DNA from: Selaginella moellendorffii
Lineage: Eukaryota; Streptophyta; Lycopodiopsida; Selaginellales; Selaginellaceae
Assembly (NCBI RefSeq): GCF_000143415.4
Contig: NW_003314315.1
Coordinates: 991,514 to 1,055,513, forward strand
Direction of reading: 5' to 3'
DNA: 64,000 bases
Under the pieces are notes generated by a model. The model was given only the letters and a program-made list of their open reading frames with translations. It searched no databases and was not told the DNA's origin. Below are positions 10,949-21,589 of this stretch, one piece after another. The stretch's first letter is position 1; every line of letters starts with the position of its first letter. The position numbers were made by a program, and so were the translations under genes.

Positions 10949-11006
10949 AAAACTCCACTCCTTATACTCTCATGGTCCTAACTTAATCATAACAAACCTT
11001 TATATT

Positions 11007-12704
11007 TCAAGTTAATACACTTCCATAATTCTGGCTGAGCAACACATAGAAATTCGACTGTAATACCAACCCTAGTGTTGAGAGTCTCTGGGCAGCTCGA
11101 ACTCCACGCTCAGGATCCTTGTGGATCTTCTGGCAAGCAGCCAACAACGAGACCCAAGCAACACTCTCAGGCTCAAAGGGCATACTGTGAATGAGCTCTT
11201 CAGCCTTGTCTAGCTCTCCGGCCCTTGCAAATGCGTCAACAAGCTCACAGTAGTGTTCTCTCGTGGGCTCGACGCCATAGTCCCAAATCATTGACTGGAA
11301 GTAGTTTTGAGAGATCTTCACCACGCCCGAGTGGCAGCACGCCGCAAGCACACTTGTAAAGACAATGTGATCAGGCATCATGCTCTCCTGGATGATCCTA
11401 TGGAAGGCTTCCAAGGCCTCGGTTACATGCCCGGTGGAAGCATACATGGCCACCACTGCTGTCCATGAGACCAAGTCTTGCTCTGGCATTCTCTCGAACC
11501 AAACTTGAGCTTCCAAGAGGAGTCCCTTGCGAGCAAAGCCAACCACCATTGCCATCCAGGCAATTGCATCACGCTCCTCAATCGCCTGGAAGAGGCTTAT
11601 CCCTTCTTGGAGGTGGCCATTCCAGAGATAGGCCGAGAGGAGCGCTGTGCTCGCCATCTTGCTATTATAAGGTATTTGATCGAAAATAAACTTTGCATTT
11701 TCAAGATGGTTTCTAGAGGCGAGCATATGGATCATTGTTGTCCAAGAGATCTCGTCACAGTAAGCCATCTTTTGGAAACAATCTAGTGCTTCATCCAAAT
11801 GCCCATTCGCGGCATATGCGCAAAGCATGGAGTTCCAAGCCACCACGTCTTTGTTTGGCAGCCTCTCAAACAAGGCTTTGGCCTCTTCCACGCATCCATT
11901 AGATGCGTAGCCGTCCATCATAGCCGTAAATGCCACCTCATTAAGATCCGGAGCATCTTCAAAGAGAATCTTTGCTTGCTCCATATGCCCTGCCTGGGCA
12001 TATGCTGTGATCATGGTCGTCCATGTTACTACATTCCTTGTGGGCATTCTATCAAAGAGATCCTTAGCTTCATCCAGCCGTTGGTTCTCGCAGTGGCTTT
12101 GGATCATGGCCGTCCACGCCACCACGTCCTTTTGGGGCAGGGAATCGAACACCTCAAGCGCGAGTGAGAGATGCCCGTTATGGGCATATGCCACGATCAT
12201 GGCGGTGCTAGAAACGAGGGTTTGCTCCGGCATGGAGTGGAATACCGCCTCCGCCGCGCCGAGATTGCCAGTCTGCGAGTACATCTCGATCATCACGTTC
12301 CAGGTGATGGAATTCTTGGCAGGGATGCGATCGAAGAGCTGCTTGGCGCGCTGCACGTCTCCGGCCGCGGCGTATGCCGAGATCATGGCGTTGCTGGACA
12401 CAATCTCCTGCTGCGGCATGCTTTCCAGGACCGATCGCGCCTGCTCCAGGTCGTGGTTGCGAATGTAGGCCTGGAGGATGAGATTCCAAGAGAAGAGATT
12501 GCGATCCGAGGTGGAATCGAAGACCGATCGCGCTTCCTCCAGGCAGCCGCAGCGGCCATACATCTGGACGAGGAGATTTCGCAGGAAAACGCTGTTCCTG
12601 TGGTCGCTGTGAAGGATCTGGGCGTGGATCTGGCGGCCATCGCTGGGATTGTCGCAAGATCTGACGAGGGCGGCAAGCTCTTGGACGCCAAGAACGCGCA
12701 TCAC
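11007..12704 (-). CDS. Pentatricopeptide repeat protein (S-repeat rich, truncated E motif)
   Basis: Intronless 565-residue PPR protein. After a short HLM segment (GRQIHAQILHSDH) it carries about 15 repeats, most of them close to 31 residues, such as SSNAMISAYAAAGDVQRAKQ and SWTTMIHMLASRNHLENAK, that is, mainly S-type motifs in a row. The C-terminus enters an E-like region (EHYCELVDAFARAGELDKAE, SVAWVSLLAACQ, FYVLLSQNYG) and stops before E2 or DYW. Proteins of this kind act in organellar RNA processing. No strong targeting peptide is seen at the chosen start (12704), so an upstream start or poor import is possible. Confidence 0.85.
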   Translation of the reverse strand: MMRVLGVQELAALVRSCDNPSDGRQIHAQILHSDHRNSVFLRNLLVQMYGRCGCLEEARSVFDSTSDRNLFSWNLILQAYIRNHDLEQARSVLESMPQQEIVSSNAMISAYAAAGDVQRAKQLFDRIPAKNSITWNVMIEMYSQTGNLGAAEAVFHSMPEQTLVSSTAMIVAYAHNGHLSLALEVFDSLPQKDVVAWTAMIQSHCENQRLDEAKDLFDRMPTRNVVTWTTMITAYAQAGHMEQAKILFEDAPDLNEVAFTAMMDGYASNGCVEEAKALFERLPNKDVVAWNSMLCAYAANGHLDEALDCFQKMAYCDEISWTTMIHMLASRNHLENAKFIFDQIPYNSKMASTALLSAYLWNGHLQEGISLFQAIEERDAIAWMAMVVGFARKGLLLEAQVWFERMPEQDLVSWTAVVAMYASTGHVTEALEAFHRIIQESMMPDHIVFTSVLAACCHSGVVKISQNYFQSMIWDYGVEPTREHYCELVDAFARAGELDKAEELIHSMPFEPESVAWVSLLAACQKIHKDPERGVRAAQRLSTLGLVLQSNFYVLLSQNYGSVLT

Positions 12705-13264
12705 ATCATGGCCGCTGGATGATGGGGACGTCCGAGGTTCAAATCCTGGCAGGTTCTAGCTTCCAGACGAAGTTTTTATGGTACGCGGCGAAAACTCTTC
12801 CCCCGTCGCGCAGCCTCACTCCAAATGCCGGAGGCAATCGCAATCGGGAACAACACAATTAATTTCCATTTTTTCTTGCGGCTTTGGATGGATTTCTCTT
12901 GCTGCAAGTGCCCAGACCCAACTGCAAGCAGTGTAAAATCAAATGCTCTATTCATCCCCTTTTTGGATCAGATTGCAAGAAGGCACACTACTCCTCTTTA
13001 GAAAAATCCAGATGTCAAAGTTATCAGCTTTGATGTTTTTGGGTTCTTGTTGTTGTGTTGATAATGGGGAGCTGTTCTGATGGTATATTGTTAATAGTTT
13101 TTGCAAGCTTGTGGAGAGAGCATTAGAAATATAACTTGTGGTTGGCACTTTGTCATTGTATATAGTCCTGTGTAATTGATGAGGCAACTTTTATATTAAA
13201 TTTCAAACCCAAAGTTCTTAGGATTATATCAATACAAAATTCAAAATAGATCCATTATATTCAA
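12705..13264. other. Intergenic region
   Basis: 5' flank of the PPR gene above and then AT-rich DNA. A GGTTCAAATCC string at about 12740 resembles a tRNA B box, but no cloverleaf forms around it. No gene seen. Confidence 0.5.
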
Positions 13265-14563
13265 GTAAATTGAATTGGTGTTGAGTGAACCCCTTAATAA
13301 TATTCTAAAAAAAAATTAAAGGGTCATTAATTTATTTGTGTAAAAATTTTTTGCTACTCATGCAACTTTTCATTTTTAAAAAGCATCTCAATTTTCAAAC
13401 AACAGCACCAACAAAACATTATTAACACCAAAACCTCCACCCAGGAAATGAAAATCGTCAATCTAAAAAATGTTAATAACACCAATAAATGTGATAAATT
13501 TCATTACACACTCAATAAGAGCTAAATTACATCTTTGCCCTTGTCTTTAAACTCAATTAACAATAGCATCAACTTCTATTAGAACATAACCATCTCCCAC
13601 ATAAAGTGGAGTTAAAGGATGTTTAATAAAAAGTGGAAAAAATAATATTTTATAATATTGTGTTAATTGAAAAGTATCATTAAAAGTGGCTAGAGTAAAT
13701 GTATGCACAAATTTTGTAAGATTCTAACAAAATGCTAGTAATAACATTTTTAACTTGATCTTCTTTGACATATTTGGCTCCACAGGCTTTAGAAATGAAT
13801 GCCAAATTACATCCCTCACTCAATTGCCTCTTGATGAAAATTATATAATTATTAAAAGGCATTATCACAATTGTTAACATGCCCAAATGTGCAATTTAAA
13901 ACATTCAGAAGAATACTCTAATTTACATGAATGACTACATTCAAACCATTATACCATTATAATGTTATCCATTGAAACTCATTCAAATGCGAAACATTAT
14001 CCCAAAAATGATATGGTAATCACCATAAAGTAATCAAACTAATGATATATAACATCCTTAAGATTCTTATAGAAGAACTTTACCTAAACATGAAAATTAG
14101 CAGCAAAAGCAAGAAGAATTGTACCATGCACCGTGAATGTTGCCATCAATTGAATTTAATTTTTCAATTGCAATTATATAGCATTAAACAATTATACCAA
14201 CTATTGCTTCAAAGTCAAAAGAGAAGGAGGCTATTACTCTATCATGAAAATGAACCAAAAAGAAAAAGTAAAAGAAAAGAAATTGAAAAAGCTATAAGAG
14301 AAAGACAATATAAAAGTTAGATTTAAACCAAAATCCCAAATCCAAGCACTTTTCAGAAACAATCAAAGCTACTCCTCACCTCCATTAATGTGAGTGTATG
14401 AAATATAAAAATGCAATATAAACATATATATATCAATTAATCCAAAAACCTTAGCTTATATACAAAAATGAGTGGTCCAAGTTGAAATCAATCTAATGGA
14501 TATTAAAATTCAATTACACTAATATTAATATATGGCATCATAGCCATAAACTTGAACCTCATA
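13265..14563 (-). mobile_element. 5'-fragment of the same Gypsy family, saturated with transitions
   Basis: Aligns by eye along its whole length with 7455-8810 of the intact element (protease start, gag, leader, 5' LTR at 14389-14563). The differences are overwhelmingly C-to-T and G-to-A, which lowers GC drastically and destroys every frame: CCACCCAGGAAATG is kept at 13440, while gag codons become stops. The left side is truncated before RT. It could have decayed through heavy cytosine methylation and deamination. Confidence 0.85.
14389..14563 (-). repeat. Degenerate LTR of the Gypsy family
   Basis: Begins TGTGAGTGTATG and ends CCTCATA. It matches 8637-8810 with many transitions. Confidence 0.8.
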
Positions 14564-15840
14564 AATAGACCTTTTTTTAAAATATATAGTGTTCTTAAAA
14601 GAATGAAATATATTTATTGATTATATGCAATTCAAAAAGAAGGAATTTACAATTTCATTTATGATGGTGGTAGGGTATTTGGCATAATTGTAAAATGGTA
14701 TTGCTTTGTTATATAAAATATATAAAAAATACATCTTAATACTTCTAAATTTAAAATTATATGAATTATCAGACATTAAAGTATTACACAAAGTCAATTT
14801 CTTCAAATCGAAGTTAATATTAATTAGTGTTTAAAATACAATGCTAAGCAATTTTTCCTAAAGAAAATAAAAATTTAAAAATTAATCCATGCTAAATACT
14901 ATATGAATTTAATATGTGAACAAATGATAAAATCATATTATAATTCCAATAAATTGCTACATGTTACATGCAGGAACACTTGGTTTGCTTAATAGTAGTG
15001 TTATTCTTACTTATTAATCCAATTGATCAAATAAAGTTTATAATTATAAGTATGTTTATAAATTATAAAATACAAGATTAATCTAAATAAATAACAGCCA
15101 TTAGATGGAAGAATATCCTAGAATATCCGAGCATATTCTAGGTATATCCACTACCATCTCAGTCCCCTACAGGTTTGTTTAAGCAAACCAAAAAATTAGT
15201 CATAAATAATAGAATAACTATATAAATATCATTACAAATAATAAATCTACTTCTAAAATTTGCAAATAAATTAAATTATTATTCAAAAAATTATCTCAAT
15301 GTGCATTTTTGTGTTGCAATTAAGATATATAAGGTGGTTAATCTCATAAGGGGAACCTAGCCCTGACCAAAATTTTGAAAACATATTATACCAAACTTAA
15401 TAATTAAATGACATAGTGTACATTATCCTCATTTAGATATTTTTATTTAAAATTTAAGAATAAATACTTTTTCAAATTAAAACTATTACCTCCCATTTTT
15501 CTTAATAATCTTACCCCATTTACTTTAACTATAAATTTTAATTGTAAAATAACATAGAAAATTAAATATAAAATTTAGATTAACTTTAGAGTTAGTTTCT
15601 TTATGACTTAATTATGTTGATTTAAACTTAATTCCACCTAACTGAATCATCATTACACTTAGAAATGTTAATCTCTGTCTGCATTTGAAATATTATAAAA
15701 TTGACTATATAAAGTTTTTTGTATCTTAAATTATTATATTATTTATTATATAATGCTGTAAGTATAAAATAAGAAATTATAATGATAATTTTGGTGCGAT
15801 TTAATTAAAAGATCTTGAAACAATATTTTTATTTATGGAA
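14564..15840. other. AT-rich intergenic region
   Basis: Very AT-rich. No gene or clear repeat recognised. A short palindromic stretch built from GAATATCC/TATTCTAGG units lies near 15110-15150. Confidence 0.5.
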
Positions 15841-15869
15841 TGTAAATGATCGTGGAGTAAGTCCAAAAT

Positions 15870-16640
15870 GGCCACTCTTCCTCCACCTGGTGTGCCAGCC
15901 GTTTGCTCCCACCTGGGGGATCTGGAGCCCCGGGAAGTCTCCAGCGATGATGACAGAGAAGGTAAATCGCCAGTGCTTGCTCCCACTTGAAGCTGGATTT
16001 GATCGTGGATGGGCATGTATGAACTGCGGAGGATGTTACTCGGGCTTCCGAAGCGTCGGCCGGTGTCGCCCGGGCTCTTGAGCTCTACGACAAGATGAGA
16101 GGCGAGAATGCAGACATTTTCTCGACGCTCTGAAAGAAGGATCGAGGAAGCAAGACTAGACCTGTTTCGCGTCGATCAAGACACTTGCTATACATGCTGA
16201 TGAGCGCATTGCCCAGCACGGACTTCTCCTCGATATTATCCTCGAGCGGCCTTTGACAAGCTTTGCCTCAGAGAAACCGTCGCGTGGAACGTGATCCTCA
16301 CGGCTTACGCACAGCGGCCAAGTTTTGGAGCTCTACATCGACATGGTCCAGTTGGAAGCCAGCTCTTCCATCGCCATCCTCTCCTACGGCCACGCCGGGA
16401 AAGAAAGCTCTACTTTGGACTCATGACTTTGGAGCACGGGACTCCTTTCGGCCCGGAGCACTTCCAGTGCGTAACCGATCTCCTCGCTAGAGTTGAACAC
16501 TGCCGACGCCGAGGACTTGCTGGTCAACGAAAGCGGTGGCCTGGTTGACGCTGCTCGCGGGCTCTAGAGATCATGGGGACGCCGATCGACGGCAACGTGT
16601 GCAGCACTACACGTTTTCGAGCTGGATCCACTTTGACGCT
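15870..16640 (+). pseudogene. PPR pseudogene
   Basis: Fragments of PLS-type PPR motifs in shifting frames: APTWGIWSPGKS (compare AACTHLGDLEHGRR at 721-770), VARALELYDKMRGENADIFSTL (close to VARALELYNRMRDEK in the gene at 167-2107), RETVAWNVILTAYAQ, and an E-type block TLEHGTPFGPEHFQCVTDLLAR. Several stops and frameshifts interrupt it. It is GC-rich against AT-rich flanks. The similarity to the first PPR gene suggests a local duplicate or a close paralogue that has decayed. Confidence 0.8.
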
Positions 16641-16692
16641 ATGCAAGGAGGAGAAGAGGTCAGTTTGTGTTTATTTTGTTATATGCTGTTTG

Positions 16693-16785
16693 TTAGCTTT
16701 GAGAAATATCAGCGTTCTTTACAGTTGATGGCTTGCCAGCCGAGGAAGACGAAATAGTTACTCCCTTTCGAGCTTTGGTGGCTTG

Positions 16786-16818
<33 letters not shown>

Positions 16819-18549
16819 CGAATTGTTGGAGGTCTTGGACATGTTGCTGGCGAGATGGATTGGCATCAAGCAGAGGCCTTTGTTTTGGAGGTACTGCATC
16901 GCGGAGCCCATGTCTTCCTCCATGAGTTTCGCGACTTGTCTCTCGGTGAGAGCGATTCCGTCCTGCGCGCCGTTTTGTCCCAGAGCTGCGAGGAATTGGT
17001 TTGAGTCCTGCTCGAAAGATAAAACAACAGGCAAGTGACTCCATTTCCTATTGTATGATCGTTCTGATTATATTCTTTTCTCTGTTACCTCGGGTGGAAG
17101 ATCGGTCATGACAGCTCCAGCGTTTCCCAGCCTGCTCATGCTAAGAACCTGACAAGAAGGAAGGAATTAAACAAGTCGAGTGGATCATGTGACGACGAAG
17201 AACTACTGTACCTTCACTTGGAGTTGCAAAAACTTGACGTAATCGATGATCTCATCCAGCATGGACGCCTTATCAGTCTGTAGAGAAGCCAAGAAAAAAA
17301 AGGAAGAAAAACAAGAATCAAGGTGGTGAGTTTTTTCAAGCAAAGCAGCAAAAAGTCAACCTTGTTGGAATTGGGAACGAGCTCTTGCAGCGATTTCATC
17401 CGCTCGGCGATTCTCTCACGTCTCAGCTTCACGAAGGTGGAAGAAAGATTATAGCTGGAAAGAAAGAATGGGAGCTTGAGAGATTTCTACTCACTCTCTC
17501 GGCGATGCTGTGAGGATCGGTGGCTTGGCCACGACGAGCACGAACTCGAGGCCTTGCTGCTCCACCCGGAATCGCTGCTGCTGGTTGCTGCTGGGACACT
17601 GGCGGTGGCACCTCCTGGATCTCGGTTCTCAATCCTTGGCAAGCCTAGAAGGAAAGAAAAATAGATCACACTCACTTAGAACACCAAGCATGCAACAATG
17701 CTCTAAGATCTTCCTTGGACTCTCGAGAACAAACCAAGTTACGTCCAAAACACAAGAACTTATCTTCTAAGAGATCCAATATCACGAATTTCTAAGCGAC
17801 CACTGTCACTCACCTGACCGGATTTTGTTCTTGCGAGGTTAGTCTGTCCCGGATGTCCACCAAACGTGTTGAAAATCCCAGCGTCTTGTCCCTGGATGGA
17901 GTAGCAAAAGGAATTTTTATCGAGAAAGCTTCCATTTTTGTAAAGAACTCACCGAGATTGCCGAGAGATTCTCCATCAGCGACGCAGCTTGCTGCTGCTG
18001 CTGCTGCTGCTCGTCGCGGATTCTCTTGCCGAGCATCTGTGCTTCCGTGAGAACATCTCCTCCGGATCCTCCTCCAGGCTTTCCAAAACTTAGCGGGAGA
18101 TTGGACGCGTACTGCTGGCACCATGTCGAGTCGGACCTCTCGAAGACCGGGGAGGAAGAGTCGCCGTTGTTCTTGTTGGAAGAGATGGAAGAAATCCTAC
18201 ACGAATCGTGCACGAGGTGGTGGTGGTGCTCGTGTTCTTGCTGCTGCTGCTGCTTGAGCTGCGAGAGGAGCGTAGATCCATGATCCTGGACTTGCAAGCT
18301 CCCAGGATCCAGCAGCGACGACGAGGAGATGATCCCATTGTTGATGCTAGAACTGGTAGTGGTGGTGTTGTTTGTGTTGAGAAGCGCCACCATGGTCTCC
18401 AATCCCGCCATGCCGCCCGAGAAAGAATCCCATGGAGCAGCACCAGCCACCCTGCCGGAATCGCTCCACGATGGCATCGACAAGATTTGCTCCATCATCT
18501 CGTCCATGACCAGCTGCTGCTGCTGCTGTTCTTGGAGATTGTGAGCCAT
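16693..18549 (-). CDS. bHLH transcription factor, subfamily XI (LRL/UNE12-like)
   Basis: Seven exons (18549-17953, 17891-17814, 17644-17495, 17426-17361, 17277-17212, 17148-17089, 17007-16693) give a continuous 443-residue frame with GT-AG introns. The basic region is [16 protein letters not shown], with the His/Glu/Arg positions for E-box binding. The helices are [20 protein letters not shown] and [20 protein letters not shown]. The conserved tail [20 protein letters not shown] and GLCLMPI is diagnostic of the group containing LRL and UNE12 proteins, regulators of root-hair/rhizoid growth and fertilisation. The N-terminus is Gln/Asn/Ser-rich and the C-terminus has a ten-Pro run. A CTT-rich microsatellite lies in the 5' flank. 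Confidence 0.93.
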
Positions 18550-18756
18550 TTTCCTGAATCGTTCTTCTCTCTACCCATGCGCTCTCATCCTCCTGAGCAA
18601 AACCGAAAGAAATTGTCACTCACAACGTACATTCTCGAGATCCCGCCTCGCAATTCCTCCCAGATGGATCAAACAGGAAAAACCCACCAAGAACCCGCGA
18701 CCCAATTCCTCCCGGACGATCCTGGGCAGAGTTTTAGGGTTTTCTCGTGTCATTGA

Positions 18757-19607
18757 CAATGTCTAGCTTTTCTTCATCGTCCTCTTCCTCTCTTCTTCTT
18801 CTTCTGCTTCTTCTTCTTCTTCTTCTTTTATTCCTCTTCATTAAATTCCTTGTAAAATTCCTTGATTTAGCCTAACAGTTTTCGCCCAGTAAAAACTCTT
18901 GCCTGTACTTATTACCGTCTGTTACCGTATTTACGCGGGCCTTTACTTTACCGATGGTAACTCCTGGCGATGGTAACTCGTTACTTTTGCGATCGTGGAG
19001 TTTTCAAAGGGGTGCATGATTCGAGTCCACGTCACTGCTGCCATGGCCGTCCGTGTACTATAATTTACCAGCGGTCAAATCCCTTGGAAAGGCCCTTATG
19101 AGACATTGACGGCCGACGACGACTTTTTACCACCCGAGGTGAAAGAATACTTCGTACAATAGTAAAATATGTGCGATCGATTGTCAATACGATGTGATTA
19201 TTTAGGACTAATCGAGATGATGGATAGAAACTTCTGTTGGGACCCCAGCGATTTGCTCCAGGATCTTAGGCGTATGGGGACGTGAGGTTTTAGAATAGTT
19301 TTCGAACCTTGGCTGCGATGACCAGATCAAATTAACGAAAACAATGCCATGGTCTATGGGTCCAATCCAGCTGCACGAACTCCACCACGCCGGGGACTAA
19401 ACAAGATTATAAACTAGATTAAAAAAATGCTAAACACGTGTTTTTCGTTCACGCATGTCATTGAGCGAGGGTGTGCTGGCTTTCAGACAAAAGACGAGCT
19501 TGATCTGAATGGACTTTCCGTGTTTTTTTAATGAAATCCCAAAGCTTGTGACTGATAATTTGTCCTTAATTAAGTTCTATAAACATGAAGGTAAGTAAGT
19601 AAAAGCA
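18757..19607. other. Divergent intergenic/promoter region
   Basis: Lies between the bHLH start and the cyanovirin-like gene. It contains an imperfect CTT/TTC tract at 18778-18829, probably in the bHLH leader. No other feature recognised. Confidence 0.5.
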
Positions 19608-20026
19608 ATGTCTAAGTTTTGGGCTTTCACGATGGCAGTCGCCACGGCGATTCTAGCGCATAGAGCTGTAAGATTGGTTTTCCTATTGAAGAATGAATGC
19701 TATGATCTTTCCGGATCTTGCAGGATGCTTGCGCTGGATTCATTAATTCTTGCGAGATTTTCGATTACGAGGATGGAGTTCTCTATGCGAAGTGCAAAGA
19801 CGAGAAGGGGAACCCTGCATGGCCAAACATCGATCTAAAAAAGTTTGTAGGGACCAGAAATGGAGAGATTGGAACCGGCCCTGGATTTACAAACTTCTTG
19901 GATGGATGCTTCGGCTATGGCCTCAACTATAAGGGGGTCTTGAGGGGGACATGCAATGGAAGGGGAAACGCTTTCGACCTCAATAATTACATCTCCAACG
20001 AGAATGGACAGCTTAACCTGTGCTAA
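19608..20026 (+). CDS. Secreted cyanovirin-N-like (CVNH) protein
   Basis: Two exons (19608-19667 and 19724-20026, with a 56-nt GT-AG intron) encode 120 residues. Exon 1 is a short signal peptide (MSKFWAFTMAVATAILAHRA), so the intron falls at the mature start. The remaining 100 residues show the two-fold CVNH pattern. Each half has a Cys-containing strand (FINSCEIFDYEDGVLYAKC and FLDGCFGYGLNYKGVLRGTC) followed by an acidic turn (NIDLKKFVG and AFDLNNYISNENGQL). CVNH proteins bind mannose oligosaccharides and are known from cyanobacteria, fungi and some ferns. A role in defence or wall glycan recognition is inferred. The unspliced reading is out of frame. Confidence 0.78.
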
Positions 20027-20152
20027 ACTTTGTAAGAAAATCTTTCTAAATAAAGGACTAACGGTCCAGATTGATTAGGGATGAGGTTATAGTTCAGGGT
20101 TCATCAGCAAAGTTTATGGAGAGAGAATCAGATTTGCAACTTGAATTTCCAG

Positions 20153-20500
20153 GTGCTCCCGAGCGACATCGAAGTTGAGCGCTGCAAACACAAGCTCAAG
20201 GCAAACTCCAAACTCCTTCTTCATGGTTTGCAGAACAGTGATTTCTTCCCGAGGTTTTAGGCAATAATCTTGGTCTTGCAGGATGTCAAGTGCCGAGGCT
20301 GCTTCAGCATGTATTCAACTCCTCGTTTTCATTTCTTTTGTGCATCATAACTTTTTTCTTTCCTTTTCTGTAGTACGACTTTCTTTAGTCACTCTCAGGC
20401 GGTCATTTCTTGTTCGAATTGCTCGACGGTGTTGTGCCAGCCGACTGGTGGCAAACCCTTCCTCACAGTGGGCTGCGAGTACAGGAAGAAGGGAAACTAA
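20153..20500 (+). pseudogene. RPS27: 40S ribosomal protein eS27 pseudogene
   Basis: Intron-containing remnant in three pieces: 20153-20225 (VLPSDIE...ERCKHKLK, then a shifted TPNSFFM), 20282-20310 (DVKCRGCFS) and 20374-20500 ([41 protein letters not shown], stop). The CXXC...CXXC zinc ribbon of eS27 is intact. Relative to the family, about nine residues are missing after SDIE and several more after KHKLK. The second loss shifts the frame: the exon total is 229 nt, not a multiple of three. Retained introns indicate a duplicated rather than processed copy. Confidence 0.85.
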
Positions 20501-21589
20501 ATCAATCGGCTAAAGTAAGTTTTGATCACGGTGGAATAAACTATAAGATCGTTCTTTGAAGCCACGAACTTAAACGAGAGAGAGAGAGAGAGAGAGAGTA
20601 AACGATGCCGGCGAGATCCACGCCGTGCCGCAACCAGGCGTCTTGAAAGCTCTCTCGATCCATCCACAGAAGTTTCATTCATTCGCGCGGGTCAAGAAAG
20701 AAGAGAATTGAAGAGGCCACACCACAAAACCAGCGTAAGTATGTTGTACACGAGTGTCTGGAAATCCTTTTCTTCCCTGAAAGAAGAGCACAAAAGCTGG
20801 CTGCCATGTGATGGGACTTGATGAAGCTCTTGAATTCAACAAAGGTGGTGGCTTTTATCTTGATATCAATCCATTTTTTTATGAATTGTTTTGAAAAGGA
20901 ATTCTATGATACTCTGTCGGTTCGGCGATGAATGAATGGATCGGTCGTTTTCTTGAGGCTGATGAATGTCTATTATAATCAATACAACATTGTCAATACA
21001 TGGATGCTCCTATCTTTCACGACTCCATCTCTTTTTCCTTTCTCTCTTACATATAATCCTTGCTGCAGCTGGAATTTGCGAGACTGCGATGGGCATGTCA
21101 TTGAATTTCGATCGGAACCTCCTTTTGTGGCGAGCGATGAGAGAATCAATCGTTTGCAACTTCTGGGTTTAGTCGTTTTGGGTTTGATCTTCCCTGCAGG
21201 TGAGCGAGAGCGATATTGGCTCTGCTCAATCGCATGACGCTGCTGCATCGCACGAAAAATTTGCGATGGGAAAGGATCGATGGAGTCGCAGCAGAGGCAT
21301 GAGATTGAGCCGTGCCAATATCACTGGTGTTTTTCGCTTTGTGAGTGACGGATCTTCAAGCATATTCTAAAGGGACGGCCCAGATTGACGGACAACGGTC
21401 ATCGTGTTAGGGCTCTTCATCTTTCACCGCGCGAGGCGATTCCTCCATCGGCACGCGAAGTGACCAAGAAATCTGTGATAGAACGAGGCGCTACACTGCC
21501 TGGTAGGAATCATATTGCAAAAAGACTTATTACTATACCACCAGGGCGATTTCTATCGAGCGGAGTGGACGCATAGCTCGCGGCTACAG
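20501..21589. other. Intergenic region with (AG)n microsatellite
   Basis: A perfect (GA) run lies at 20576-20599. Some GC-richer open stretches occur around 21060-21240 and 21380-21580, but no family is recognised in them and no splice model holds together. Confidence 0.5.

Noticed and set aside
11799-12722. Plus-strand frames antisense to the second PPR gene
   Set aside because: Periodic PPR repeats keep the antisense frame open; the minus strand has the conserved motifs.
12690-12760. Possible tRNA gene (GGTTCAAATCC like a B box)
   Set aside because: No A box at the right spacing and the acceptor and T stems do not pair.
16783-17004. Trp/Arg-rich plus-strand frame
   Set aside because: Antisense of the poly-Pro stretch in the last bHLH exon.
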